From the NCBI RefSeq assembly GCF_017114915.1, contig NZ_JAAUOE010000023.1, positions 20,403-84,402 on the forward strand: a stretch of 64,000 nt of DNA, written 5' to 3'. The notes under the pieces were generated by a model. The model saw only the letters and a list, made by a program, of their open reading frames with translations, had not been told where the DNA came from and did not search any database. Both the position numbers and the translations under genes were made by a program. Below are positions 41,488-50,136 of this stretch, one piece after another (position 1 is the stretch's first letter; each line of letters opens with the position of its first letter). Source of the stretch: Pseudomonas frederiksbergensis. Its GTDB lineage: Bacteria > Pseudomonadota > Gammaproteobacteria > Pseudomonadales > Pseudomonadaceae.

Positions 41488-42078
41488 TCAGATCAGATCG
41501 TGGGTCAGGGCGAGGGTGGCGAAGTTGTCCGCCATGATCGCCATTTCGGTCTGCTGAACGTGTTCGGCGCTGAGGATCCCGCCCTTGCAAGGCAAATCCC
41601 GCGTTGCGCAGGCGTCTTCGACCAGAGTGCAGCGAAAGCCCAGGTTCTTCGCTGCGCGCACGGTGGTGCTGACGCTGGAGTGACTCATGAAGCCGCAGAC
41701 GATCAGGTCAAGCGAGCCCAGTTGCTGCAGGCGGTCGTACAGCTCGGTGCCGTGAAACGCGCTCGGCAGCAACTTGCCGATGACGGTTTCGTCGCCCTGT
41801 GGCTCCAGGCCCGGGATGAACTCACCGCGCTCGCCTTGTGGGTCGAACAGCCCACCGACGGTGCCGAGGTGGCGCACATGCACGATCGGCCGACCGGCTG
41901 CACGGGCAGCGGCCAGCAGCTGTTTGATGTTCGCGACGGCAGCATCCATGCCGCTCAGGGCCAGCGGACCACTGAGGTATTCTTTCTGGGCATCGATGAT
42001 GACAAGGGTCGCATGACCCAGATTGGCCGCTGCGTAACCACGGCCGCTGAGTTGAAACATCGTTTTTGGAACGGACAT
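41488..42078 (-). CDS. Isochorismatase-like (cysteine hydrolase) family protein
   Basis: A 196-residue alpha/beta hydrolase of the isochorismatase superfamily. The acidic residue is in LVIIDAQKEYL (about 26-36) and the catalytic Lys in VIGKLLPSAF (about 101-110). The position where family members carry the nucleophilic Cys reads VCGFMSHSSVSTTVRAA, that is, Ser at the Cys site with the Cys shifted upstream. So hydrolysis by a Cys nucleophile is doubtful, and an isochorismatase-like non-Cys mechanism or loss of activity is possible. The start at 42078 follows a GGAGC site. Substrate unknown. Confidence 0.85.
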   Translation of the reverse strand: MSVPKTMFQLSGRGYAAANLGHATLVIIDAQKEYLSGPLALSGMDAAVANIKQLLAAARAAGRPIVHVRHLGTVGGLFDPQGERGEFIPGLEPQGDETVIGKLLPSAFHGTELYDRLQQLGSLDLIVCGFMSHSSVSTTVRAAKNLGFRCTLVEDACATRDLPCKGGILSAEHVQQTEMAIMADNFATLALTHDLI

Positions 42079-42317
42079 TCTGGGGCTCCTTCGGGTGGGG
42101 CTTTTGCGACATTGTCCTCTGGCTGAGCGCTTCTGTGAATCGCTACCATCGTAGGCGCCGCCGTTACTGGCTCGCAGCCTTGTCAAGATACTCGTTCTGT
42201 TCAATAGCTCGCTGAAAAAATAGAAGAGTCCTACATCTGATCCAGTGTTTTTCCTGCGTCGTCGTGGCGCCTTTTGGCTGTTAGAATCGTCAGTCGTTTT
42301 TTCTGGAGTTTGCCCCC

Positions 42318-43226
42318 GTGACCACTTCCCGACTTCGTACCCTGCGTGACCATATCCGTTGGGCCGTCAGCCGCTTCCATGGGGAGGATCTGTTTTTCGG
42401 CCATGGGACCGACAACGCCTGGGACGAAGCCCGTCAACTGGTGTTGGGTGCGCTGCACCTGCCGTGGGAAATCGCCGACAGCTATCTGGACTGCCGTCTG
42501 GAAGACGACGAGCTGCTCCATCTGCAAAGCTTGCTCAAACGCCGTATCGAAGAGCGCATTCCGACCGCTTACCTGCTGGGTGAAGCCTGGTTCTGTGGCT
42601 TGTCGTTCATCGTCGACGAACGCGTGCTGATCCCGCGTTCGCCGATTGGTGAGCTGATCGAAAAGCGTTTCGAGCCGTGGCTGGGCGCCGAACCTGCGCG
42701 CATCCTCGACTTGTGCACCGGTTCCGGTTGCATCGGCATCGCCTGTGCCTACGAGTTCCAGAACGCAGAAGTGGTACTGGCCGACCTGTCGTTCGAAGCG
42801 CTGGAAGTGGCCAATCAGAACATCGAGCGCCACGGTGTCGACGAGCGGGTGTTCACCGTTCAGGGCGATGGTTTCGATGGCTTGCCGGGGCAACGTTTCG
42901 ATCTGATCGTGTCGAACCCGCCTTACGTCGATGCGGAAGATTTCGCCGACATGCCGGACGAATATCAACACGAGCCTGAGCTGGGCCTGGCCTGTGGCGA
43001 CGACGGCTTGAACCTGGTGCGCCGCATGCTCGCCGAGGCGGCGGATCATCTGACCGAGAAGGGCTTGCTGATCGTCGAGGTGGGCAACAGTCAGGTTCAC
43101 GTCGAGGCGCTGTACCCGGAAGTCGACTTCGCCTGGCTGGAGTTCGAGCGCGGTGGGCATGGGGTGTTCATGCTGACAGCGCAGCAGTGCCGCGATCATC
43201 AGGCGCTGTTCGCGTCCCGCGTCTGA
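42318..43226 (+). CDS. prmB: 50S ribosomal protein L3 glutamine methyltransferase
   Basis: A 302-residue SAM-dependent N5-glutamine methyltransferase acting on ribosomal protein L3. An N-terminal helical domain with IPTAYLLGEAWFCGLSF is followed by the Rossmann fold: ILDLCTGSGCIGIACAYEF is the SAM loop, and the catalytic motif is SNPPYVD (about 195-201). GTG is the start. P. aeruginosa carries it in the same neighbourhood as aroC and the mtn genes. Confidence 0.94.
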   Translation: MTTSRLRTLRDHIRWAVSRFHGEDLFFGHGTDNAWDEARQLVLGALHLPWEIADSYLDCRLEDDELLHLQSLLKRRIEERIPTAYLLGEAWFCGLSFIVDERVLIPRSPIGELIEKRFEPWLGAEPARILDLCTGSGCIGIACAYEFQNAEVVLADLSFEALEVANQNIERHGVDERVFTVQGDGFDGLPGQRFDLIVSNPPYVDAEDFADMPDEYQHEPELGLACGDDGLNLVRRMLAEAADHLTEKGLLIVEVGNSQVHVEALYPEVDFAWLEFERGGHGVFMLTAQQCRDHQALFASRV

Positions 43227-43230
43227 CCAG

Positions 43231-43264
43231 TCGATCGTTCCCACGCAGAGCGTGGGAACGATCG
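43231..43264. repeat. Perfect REP hairpin between convergent genes
   Basis: TCGATCGTTCCCACGC and GCGTGGGAACGATCGA are exact complements around AGA. A single REP unit of the GATCGTTCCCACGC type at the meeting point of prmB and the next gene; it probably blocks read-through in both directions. Confidence 0.85.
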
Positions 43265-43271
43265 ATTCCGC

Positions 43272-44063
43272 TTACCGGTGCGTGGCAATCCAGATCAACA
43301 ACCCCGCCTGAAACACCGCAAACGCCACCAGGCAAGTAATGGTAAAACGCAGCCCGGCGTCTTCGCGTTTGTACTTACTGACCTTTTCTTCGTGCTTCTT
43401 CAGTTTGACTTCCTGTTCCGCCAGGTTCTGCTCGGCTTGCTGGAGCATTTGCGCGGCTTCGAGGATTTCCACCTGCTGCAGCTTTTCGCTGTTCCAGTCG
43501 CCCAGCAAATCACCGACCTGCACCTCTTTGACGCTGCCCTTCAGATGCTGGGCGTCGGCGTAGGCCACGTCAAAACCGTGCACCCGCAGAAAGTGATCGC
43601 GGCGCAGGCGAGTGTCTTCGTTCAGCGCATCCTTGTTGTTCAGGTCGGTGCCGTCGACGGTGTAGGCGGGCCATCGCTTCTTCGCCCAGGTGATGCCTTG
43701 AGCCGCCATGTAGCGCCCGATACCGCGGTTCAGCGGTTCGATCTGCAAGCCGCTGTCCGGCGCGAAATGCACGCGTTTGGCGGCGTGATCGACCCACACG
43801 TCCAGATGATTCTGTTCTTTGCGCACCCGCTGGCCTGGCAGCTTGATGGCCATGCGCAGCAGGCTGTGTTCCTTGCTGTTGCGTTCGGCGTAACCGAACT
43901 CGACAAAGCGCAACGGCCGGCCGCCGGTGTTGCGGTCGGTCTGCAGCGGCGCCAGGCGGAGCATTTTGTGGTGCTCGACGTGGACGTCCGCCCACGGCAG
44001 CTCGACCGCTGGCGGTGCGTCTTTTTCAGCGGTGGTGTCGGGTGAAGTCTGGGTATCAGTCAT
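43272..44063 (-). CDS. Conserved protein with coiled coil and C-terminal membrane anchor
   Basis: A 263-residue protein of unknown function. The body (about 25-170) is an alpha/beta domain with LRFVEFGYAERNSKEHSLLR and GIGRYMAAQGITWAKKRWP. Then comes a Gln/Glu/Lys coiled coil (QMLQQAEQNLAEQEVKLKK, about 200-232) and one membrane helix (ITCLVAFAVFQAGLLIWIA) four residues from the end. This makes it a tail-anchored cytosolic protein. It lies between prmB (convergent) and a hydrolase on the same strand. Confidence 0.75.
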   Translation of the reverse strand: MTDTQTSPDTTAEKDAPPAVELPWADVHVEHHKMLRLAPLQTDRNTGGRPLRFVEFGYAERNSKEHSLLRMAIKLPGQRVRKEQNHLDVWVDHAAKRVHFAPDSGLQIEPLNRGIGRYMAAQGITWAKKRWPAYTVDGTDLNNKDALNEDTRLRRDHFLRVHGFDVAYADAQHLKGSVKEVQVGDLLGDWNSEKLQQVEILEAAQMLQQAEQNLAEQEVKLKKHEEKVSKYKREDAGLRFTITCLVAFAVFQAGLLIWIATHR

Positions 44064-44151
44064 AACGGCGAGATCCTGTCCAAGCGCTGCTTGCCGCCAG
44101 TCATAGCGCTGGCGACAAAGGCTTATCGGCCGTTTTTTTCAGGACTGGAGC

Positions 44152-45105
44152 TTAACGGGTGCGAAGTCCGTCAATAAACCCGAGGATTCGCGCGCCGAGT
44201 TCCGCTGCCAGGGGCAATTGCGGATCCTTATAGGAGGCCAATTGCCGCTTCACGTCGTTGGGCACGATGCGCATCACGTGGTTCATGCCTTCGATCAGCG
44301 CCAGTTCGGCGTCCGGTTTGGCGGCTTTGAGCGCCCTGGCGTCGCCCACGCCGACCTGGATGTCATTGCTGCCCTGAATGATCAGCGCCGGCATCTTCAG
44401 TTTGGCGAAAGCGGCTGCCGGGTCCTGGCGAAACAGCGAAATCAGATACGGCTGCACGCTGGGGCGGAAAATCACCTGCAACTGTGGCGGCACGTTGTCG
44501 TCGGTGTGGCCGGCCTTGAGGCTGTCGAGCAGTTCATTGCTGCGCAGCATCAACGGCGGTGGCAGGCGATTGCCCAACTGCTGGCGCAGCACCTGATCGA
44601 TCGGTCGGGCGCTGCCGGACAGGGAAATCACTGCCGCGGCGTCGATATTCGGCGCCGCCAGGCTGGCGATCAATGCACCTTCGCTGTGCCCCAGCAAAAT
44701 CAATTGGCCCAGGCGCGGATCGGCCTTTAGCTTTTGCCCCCAGGCCACGGCATCGGCCACATAGGCTTCCACCGACAAATTGCGCTCATCCGGCGTGGCC
44801 GCAAGGCTGGCTGCCACGCCGCGCTTGTCGTAACGCACGCTGGCGATGTTGTGTTTGGCCAGCACCCAGGCCAGCCGTTTGAGGCTGTCGTTGCGTCCGC
44901 CGTCGGGGTTGTTGCCGTCACGATCCGTAGGACCGGAGCCGGAAATGATCAGGACAACCGGTACCGGCGTGTCGGACTTGGGCAGCAACAGCGAACCGAA
45001 AAGCTCGCCACTGCCGGTGTCCAAGGTGATCGGGCGTTGCAGGACGGAGGCCTGTACAAAACCGGTAAACAGGGTAAGGCTCAAGGCTAGAACTCGCAGC
45101 ATCAT
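44152..45105 (-). CDS. Exported alpha/beta hydrolase
   Basis: A protein of about 317 residues starting MMLRVLALSLTLFTGFVQAS, a signal peptide that puts it in the periplasm. The serine hydrolase triad is visible: LLGHSEGALIASLAA (Ser in GHSEG, about 148), an Asp in ALIIQGSNDIQVG (about 260) and a His in EGMNHVMRIV (about 288). The oxyanion segment is LIISGSGPTDRDGN. Probable esterase; substrate unknown. It is divergent from aroC. Confidence 0.88.
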   Translation of the reverse strand: MMLRVLALSLTLFTGFVQASVLQRPITLDTGSGELFGSLLLPKSDTPVPVVLIISGSGPTDRDGNNPDGGRNDSLKRLAWVLAKHNIASVRYDKRGVAASLAATPDERNLSVEAYVADAVAWGQKLKADPRLGQLILLGHSEGALIASLAAPNIDAAAVISLSGSARPIDQVLRQQLGNRLPPPLMLRSNELLDSLKAGHTDDNVPPQLQVIFRPSVQPYLISLFRQDPAAAFAKLKMPALIIQGSNDIQVGVGDARALKAAKPDAELALIEGMNHVMRIVPNDVKRQLASYKDPQLPLAAELGARILGFIDGLRTR

Positions 45106-45235
45106 CACGCCATCATCCACAAGGTGCCGGTTGGACTCGCAGGCACCCATAAGGTTCGAGGATGAACTACTTGGGTAGCCTGCGTATACTGGCGCGCATT
45201 ACGTATTTTAGGTTCGATTTCACGGAGCGTCCTGC

Positions 45236-46327
45236 ATGTCCGGCAATACCTACGGCAAGCTGTTCACTGTCACCACCGCGGGCGAAAGCCATGGTCCGGC
45301 GTTGGTCGCCATTGTCGATGGCTGCCCGCCGGGCCTGGAGATCTCCCTTGAGGACCTGCAGCGCGACCTGGACCGGCGCAAGCCCGGCACCAGCCGCCAC
45401 ACCACCCAGCGCCAGGAAGCCGACGAAGTCGAAATCCTTTCCGGCGTGTTCGAAGGCCGCACCACCGGTTGCGCCATTGGCCTGTTGATCCGCAACACCG
45501 ACCAGAAGTCCAAGGACTACTCGGCAATCAAGGATCTGTTCCGCCCGGCGCACGCCGACTACACCTACCACCACAAATATGGTGAGCGCGATTACCGTGG
45601 CGGCGGTCGCAGCTCGGCGCGGGAAACCGCCATGCGCGTGGCGGCCGGCGCGATTGCGAAGAAATACCTGGCCACCCAGGGCATCGTCATTCGTGGCTAC
45701 ATGAGCCAGCTCGGCCCGATCGAAATCCCGTTCAAGACCTGGGATTCGGTGGAAGAGAACGCCTTCTTCAGCCCCGACCCGGACAAAGTGCCGGAGCTGG
45801 AAGCCTATATGGACCAGTTGCGTCGCGACCAGGATTCGGTCGGCGCGAAGATCACCGTGGTTGCCGAGGGCGTGATGCCGGGCCTCGGCGAACCGATTTT
45901 CGACCGCCTCGACGCCGAACTGGCCCACGCGCTGATGAGCATCAACGCGGTCAAAGGCGTGGAAATCGGTGCAGGTTTTGCCAGCATCGCCCAGCGCGGC
46001 ACCGAACACCGCGATGAAATGACCCCGCAAGGGTTCCTCAGCAATAACGCCGGCGGCATTCTTGGCGGCATCTCGTCCGGTCAGCCGATCGTTGCGCACC
46101 TGGCACTCAAGCCAACGTCGAGTATTACCACGCCGGGCCGTTCCATCGACATCCATGGCAACCCGGTGGAAGTCGTCACCAAGGGCCGTCACGATCCGTG
46201 CGTCGGCATCCGCGCCACGCCGATTGCCGAAGCGATGATGGCCATCGTGCTGATGGACCACTTGCTGCGTCACCGCGGGCAGAACGCCGATGTGCGCGTG
46301 AGCACTCCGGTGTTGGGGCAGCTTTAA
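45236..46327 (+). CDS. aroC: Chorismate synthase
   Basis: A 363-residue FMN-dependent enzyme converting EPSP to chorismate. Diagnostic blocks are TAGESHGPALVAIVDGCPPG (about 10-29), YGERDYRGGGRSSARETAMR (about 116-135) and HDPCVGIRATPIAEAM near the end. All key Arg/His residues appear intact and the length is standard. It starts 26 bp after GGAGCG and precedes the MFS gene by 28 bp. Confidence 0.98.
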   Translation: MSGNTYGKLFTVTTAGESHGPALVAIVDGCPPGLEISLEDLQRDLDRRKPGTSRHTTQRQEADEVEILSGVFEGRTTGCAIGLLIRNTDQKSKDYSAIKDLFRPAHADYTYHHKYGERDYRGGGRSSARETAMRVAAGAIAKKYLATQGIVIRGYMSQLGPIEIPFKTWDSVEENAFFSPDPDKVPELEAYMDQLRRDQDSVGAKITVVAEGVMPGLGEPIFDRLDAELAHALMSINAVKGVEIGAGFASIAQRGTEHRDEMTPQGFLSNNAGGILGGISSGQPIVAHLALKPTSSITTPGRSIDIHGNPVEVVTKGRHDPCVGIRATPIAEAMMAIVLMDHLLRHRGQNADVRVSTPVLGQL

Positions 46328-46355
46328 TGGCTGATCTGATAGCCGCTGCAGTCTG

Positions 46356-47507
46356 ATGGCAGCGGCGGCGCTCCCGTACTGGCGGCTCTCCAGTTTCTAT
46401 CTGTTCTATTTCGCCTTGCTCGGTTCGACAGCGCCGTTTCTGGCGCTGTACTTCGATCATCTGGGCTTCAGCGCCGCGCGCATTGGCGAACTGGTGGCGA
46501 TTCCGATGCTGATACGCTGCGTGGCACCGAACATCTGGGGCTGGCTCGGTGACTACACCGGGCGACGGCTGGCCATCGTGCGTTTCGGCGCGGTCTGTAC
46601 CTTGCTGACCTTCTCGCTGATTTTCGTCAGCAAAAGTTACGCGTGGTTGGCGATGGTCATGGCCTTGCACGCGTTCTTCTGGCACGCGGTGTTGCCGCAG
46701 TTCGAAGTCATCACCCTGGCGCACTTGCAGGGGCAGACCTCGCGCTACAGTCAGATCCGCCTGTGGGGTTCCATCGGTTTCATCATCACCGTGGTTGCGC
46801 TGGGCCGATTGTTCGAATGGCTCAGCCTGGACATTTACCCGGTGGCGCTGGTGCTGATCCTGGCCGGGATCGTGGTCAGCAGCTTGTGGGTGCCCAACGC
46901 GCAACCGGTTCAGAGTGAACGGTTGGCGGGGGAGGGATTTCTCCAGCAACTGCGCAGCCCCGGGGTGTTGGCGTTCTACGGTTGCGTAGCGCTGATGCAA
47001 ATGAGTCACGGGCCGTATTACACCTTTCTGACCTTGCACCTTGAGCGACTCGGTTACAGTCGCGGGCTGATCGGCATGCTCTGGGCGGTCGGCGTGGTGG
47101 CCGAAGTCTTGATGTTTCTGGTCATGAGCAAGATCCTTACGCGCTTCTCGGTGCGCCGGGTGCTGCTGGCGAGTTTCCTGCTGGCGGCCCTGCGTTGGTT
47201 GTTGCTCGGCTCGTTTGCCGAATTCCTCTGGGTATTACTGTTCGCCCAGGTGCTGCACGCCGCCACCTTCGGCAGCTTTCACGCGGCTGCCATTCAGTTC
47301 GTGCAACGTAGCTTCGGCGCGCGTCAGCAAGGTCAGGGCCAGGCGTTGTATGCCGCGCTGGCCGGCACCGGCGGCGCATTGGGCGCGTTGTATTCCGGCT
47401 ATAGCTGGAATGCCCTCGGTGCCACATTGACCTTTAGTATTGCCAGTCTCGCAGCCTTCGCCGCTGCCGTTATCATTGCCACACGTATGCAAGAGGACAG
47501 GCCATGA
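46356..47507 (+). CDS. MFS transporter (HcaT-like)
   Basis: A 383-residue major facilitator superfamily protein with about 12 helices, beginning YWRLSSFYLFYFALLGSTAP. The arrangement resembles the 3-phenylpropionate transporter (HcaT/MFS_1_like) branch, with loop motif GWLGDYTGRRLAIVRFG. It overlaps mtnB by 4 bp (ATGA) and is 28 bp after aroC, so it belongs to the mtn operon. Transport of a methionine-salvage metabolite is an untested possibility. Confidence 0.87.
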   Translation: MAAAALPYWRLSSFYLFYFALLGSTAPFLALYFDHLGFSAARIGELVAIPMLIRCVAPNIWGWLGDYTGRRLAIVRFGAVCTLLTFSLIFVSKSYAWLAMVMALHAFFWHAVLPQFEVITLAHLQGQTSRYSQIRLWGSIGFIITVVALGRLFEWLSLDIYPVALVLILAGIVVSSLWVPNAQPVQSERLAGEGFLQQLRSPGVLAFYGCVALMQMSHGPYYTFLTLHLERLGYSRGLIGMLWAVGVVAEVLMFLVMSKILTRFSVRRVLLASFLLAALRWLLLGSFAEFLWVLLFAQVLHAATFGSFHAAAIQFVQRSFGARQQGQGQALYAALAGTGGALGALYSGYSWNALGATLTFSIASLAAFAAAVIIATRMQEDRP

Positions 47508-48130
47508 GCCTTACCCGTGAACACCTCGCCCAGGAAATCATCGACGCCGGGCGCTTTCTGTATGGTCGCGGCTGGTCGCCGGCCACCAGCAGCAATTACT
47601 CGACCCGCCTGTCGCCGACCGAAGCCTTGCTGACGGTGTCTGGCAAGCACAAAGGTCAGCTGGGCCTTGATGATGTGCTGGCCACTGACCTGTCGGGCAA
47701 CAGCCTGGAACCGGGCAAGAAGCCGTCCGCCGAAACCCTGCTGCACACTCAGCTCTATAGCTGGCGCGCTGAGATCGGTGCGGTGCTGCACACCCATTCG
47801 GTGAACGCGACGGTGCTGTCGCGCCTGACGCTGGAAGATTTCATCGAGTTTGAAGATTACGAGCTGCAAAAGGCCTTCAGCGGTGTGTCGACCCACGAAT
47901 CCCGGGTGCGCGTGCCGATATTCGACAACGACCAGGACATTGCGCGGCTGGCCGCCAAGGTGCAGCCTTGGCTCGACGCCCATCCCGATTGCGTCGGCTA
48001 CCTGATCCGCGGTCATGGCCTGTACACCTGGGGCGCGCGCATGAGCGACGCGCTGCGGCAGATCGAGGCATTTGAATTTTTGTTCGAGTGCGAGTTGAAG
48101 ACGCGCTCGCTCTTTAACCGTAATGCATGA
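47504..48130 (+). CDS. mtnB: Methylthioribulose-1-phosphate dehydratase
   Basis: A 208-residue class II aldolase-fold enzyme of the methionine salvage pathway. Zinc-binding histidines are in VLHTHSVNATVLS (about 90-102) and in LIRGHGLYTWG (about 163-173). SPATSSNYSTRLSP near the start is the substrate loop. It is the first of the three salvage enzymes in the order mtnB-mtnD-mtnC, with short gaps. Confidence 0.95.
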   Translation: MSLTREHLAQEIIDAGRFLYGRGWSPATSSNYSTRLSPTEALLTVSGKHKGQLGLDDVLATDLSGNSLEPGKKPSAETLLHTQLYSWRAEIGAVLHTHSVNATVLSRLTLEDFIEFEDYELQKAFSGVSTHESRVRVPIFDNDQDIARLAAKVQPWLDAHPDCVGYLIRGHGLYTWGARMSDALRQIEAFEFLFECELKTRSLFNRNA

Positions 48131-48148
48131 ACCGTTAAGGAGTTGCCC

Positions 48149-48694
48149 ATGAGCAGCCTGTCCGTCTATCACGTCTCAAGTCCTGACATTCCGAACAAGG
48201 TGCTGACTCACTTCGAAGACATCGCCTCGACCCTGGCTGAACAGGGCGTGCGCTTCGACCGTTGGCAAGCCGCGGCGAAAATCCAGCCCGGCGCCAGCCA
48301 GGAAGAAGTGATCGCCGCGTATCAGGAGCAAATCGACAAGCTGATGACCGAGCGCGGTTACATCACCGTCGATGTGGTCAGCCTGAACAGCGATCACCCG
48401 CAAAAAGCCGAGTTGCGTGCCAAGTTCCTCGATGAGCACCGTCATGGCGAAGACGAAGTGCGATTTTTCGTCGCCGGCCGTGGCTTGTTCACCCTGCATA
48501 TCGGTGATTACGTTTACGCCGTGCTTTGCGAGAAGAACGACCTGATCTCGGTACCTGCCGGCACGCCGCACTGGTTCGACATGGGTGAAAACCCGCATTT
48601 CGTCGCGATCCGCCTGTTCAACAACCCCGAAGGCTGGGTGGCCAATTTCACCGGCGATGACATCGCCAGCCACTTCCCGCGTCTTGAGGACTGA
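48149..48694 (+). CDS. mtnD: Acireductone dioxygenase
   Basis: A 181-residue cupin dioxygenase oxidising acireductone to formate and the ketoacid precursor of methionine. Metal ligands are the His-x-His...Glu of EHRHGEDEVRFFVAG (about 96-110) and the His in TPHWFD. Start at 48149 follows AAGGAG. It lies 18 bp after mtnB and 4 bp before mtnC. The metal (iron versus nickel) decides the product and cannot be read here. Confidence 0.96.
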   Translation: MSSLSVYHVSSPDIPNKVLTHFEDIASTLAEQGVRFDRWQAAAKIQPGASQEEVIAAYQEQIDKLMTERGYITVDVVSLNSDHPQKAELRAKFLDEHRHGEDEVRFFVAGRGLFTLHIGDYVYAVLCEKNDLISVPAGTPHWFDMGENPHFVAIRLFNNPEGWVANFTGDDIASHFPRLED

Positions 48695-48698
48695 GCCG

Positions 48699-49382
48699 AT
48701 GCCGATCAAAGCGATTCTCACCGACATCGAAGGCACCACCAGCGCGGTGAGTTTTGTGTTCGACGTGTTGTTTCCGTACGCGGCTAAACACCTGCCGGAC
48801 TTCGTTCGCCAGAACGCCGAACGCGCCGATGTTGCCGAGCAGCTTGCTGCTGTTCGTCGTGACAGTGGTGAGCCGCAGGCCGACGTCGAACGGGTCATCG
48901 ACATCCTCTTGGGCTGGATCGCCGAAGACCGCAAGGCCACGCCGCTCAAGGCGTTGCAAGGCATGGTCTGGGAGCAGGGCTATCAGGCCGGGCAGTTGAA
49001 AGGCCACGTTTACCCGGACGCCGTTGAAGCGCTCAAGCGCTGGCATCAGGAAGGCTATCAATTGTTTGTTTATTCCTCGGGTTCGATTCAGGCGCAAAAA
49101 CTGATTTTCGGTTGCTCGCAGGCGGGGGATTTGTCGCCACTGTTCAGTGGCTATTTCGACACTACTTCGGGACCCAAGCGCGAAGCGCAGTCCTACGAGC
49201 GCATCACCCAGGCGATTGGCCTCGAGGCTTCGCAGATTCTGTTTCTGTCCGACATCGTTCAGGAACTGGACGCGGCGCGCACGGCTGGCATGGCAACCTG
49301 TGGCCTGGCCCGTGAGGGCGGGGAATTGGCAGGGCATGTGACGGTGGACAGTTTTGCCCGGATCAGTCCTTCTGCCCTGTAA
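48699..49382 (+). CDS. mtnC: Acireductone synthase (enolase-phosphatase)
   Basis: A 227-residue HAD enzyme that enolises and dephosphorylates 2,3-diketo-5-methylthiopentyl-1-phosphate. HAD motif I is ILTDIEGTTSAVSF (6-19), motif II is YSSGS (about 125), the Lys is in GPKREAQSY and motif IV is FLSDIVQELDAA. It completes the mtn operon and is followed by a REP pair. Confidence 0.96.
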   Translation: MPIKAILTDIEGTTSAVSFVFDVLFPYAAKHLPDFVRQNAERADVAEQLAAVRRDSGEPQADVERVIDILLGWIAEDRKATPLKALQGMVWEQGYQAGQLKGHVYPDAVEALKRWHQEGYQLFVYSSGSIQAQKLIFGCSQAGDLSPLFSGYFDTTSGPKREAQSYERITQAIGLEASQILFLSDIVQELDAARTAGMATCGLAREGGELAGHVTVDSFARISPSAL

Positions 49383-49392
49383 ACCCCAGAAC

Positions 49393-49489
49393 CTGTAGGA
49401 GCAGAGCTTGCTCGCGAAGGCGGCAGGTCAGTCAACATTAATGTCGCCTGACACACCGCTTTCGCGAGCAAGCTCTGCTCCTACAGGGG
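49393..49489. repeat. REP pair after mtnC
   Basis: Inverted copies GTAGGAGCAGAGCTTGCTCG (from 49397) and CGAGCAAGCTCTGCTCCTAC (to 49484) with an inner ATTAAT-centred repeat (AACATTAATGT). It ends the mtn operon and lies before a convergent gene. Confidence 0.9.
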
Positions 49490-49502
49490 ATTGCGTGACG
49501 AT

Positions 49503-49781
49503 TTACGCCGAGTGATAGGTCGGCAGGGCGAACCGTTGCTGGCTTTGCAGCATGGAGATTTGCGGCAGTTCGCTGGCCTGTTCGGCGACGTCACGGCGGA
49601 TTGCGCTGATCACCCACGACAGCTGATCGCCGGCGTGCAATTGCTGGTAGGAAATCGAACGTTTGAAGACTTTGCCTTCCTGACTGCGCAGGGTCAGCAG
49701 AATGCCGCCGTCAGGCCGTGGCTGGGTGGTCACTTCGAAGTTGGAGAACAGCGACGAAAATTTTTCCTGAATCAGGCTCAT
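49503..49781 (-). CDS. DUF3509-type small protein
   Basis: A 92-residue cytosolic protein starting MSLIQEKFSSLFSNFEVTTQ, with PDGGILLTLRSQEGKVFKRS and the C-terminal QRFALPTYHSA. The layout matches the Pseudomonas DUF3509 family as I recall it; no activity is known. The start at 49781 is preferred over an upstream Met 22 codons earlier because the extension is unlike the family. Confidence 0.75.
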   Translation of the reverse strand: MSLIQEKFSSLFSNFEVTTQPRPDGGILLTLRSQEGKVFKRSISYQQLHAGDQLSWVISAIRRDVAEQASELPQISMLQSQQRFALPTYHSA

Positions 49782-50136
49782 GTCTATCGGCTCCGTGATT
49801 GCTTGAAGGGCAACATGGAGAGGTAGTTGCAGTGATTGTGCCAGCACGTCTATTTTAAAAAATGCATATAAATCAATAAATTATCTTTTAAGGTGTTTTT
49901 GGTCTTCGTGCATTTTGCATGAATGGCCATCGTGCATCCTGCATTTTGCGGGGTCGCCGACAACGGGACGGAACCTGGCGCAACGCCAGAGTTCGGCTTT
50001 TTGAATCCGGCGGCCGAACGCTTCGGTTGCGGATACAAAACATTGCAAAAACTGCGTGTACAGCTCAAGAACCGCTGACGTATTTTCGGCCTCAATCAAC
50101 GCCACCCGACAATAAGAAGATCGAACGGGAGCAACC
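49782..50136. other. Region upstream of the acyl-CoA synthetase
   Basis: This 355-bp gap has an A/T-rich part (49848-49890) and two direct repeats of (A/T)TCGTGCAT(T/C)(T/C)TGCAT at 49905-49920 and 49929-49944, spaced 24 bp. Promoter activity for the divergent genes is likely here. No gene is supported. Confidence 0.5.

Noticed and set aside
48699..49382. The HAD gene as a phosphoglycolate phosphatase
   Set aside because: DIEGTTSAVSF and the position after mtnB and mtnD identify it as acireductone synthase.
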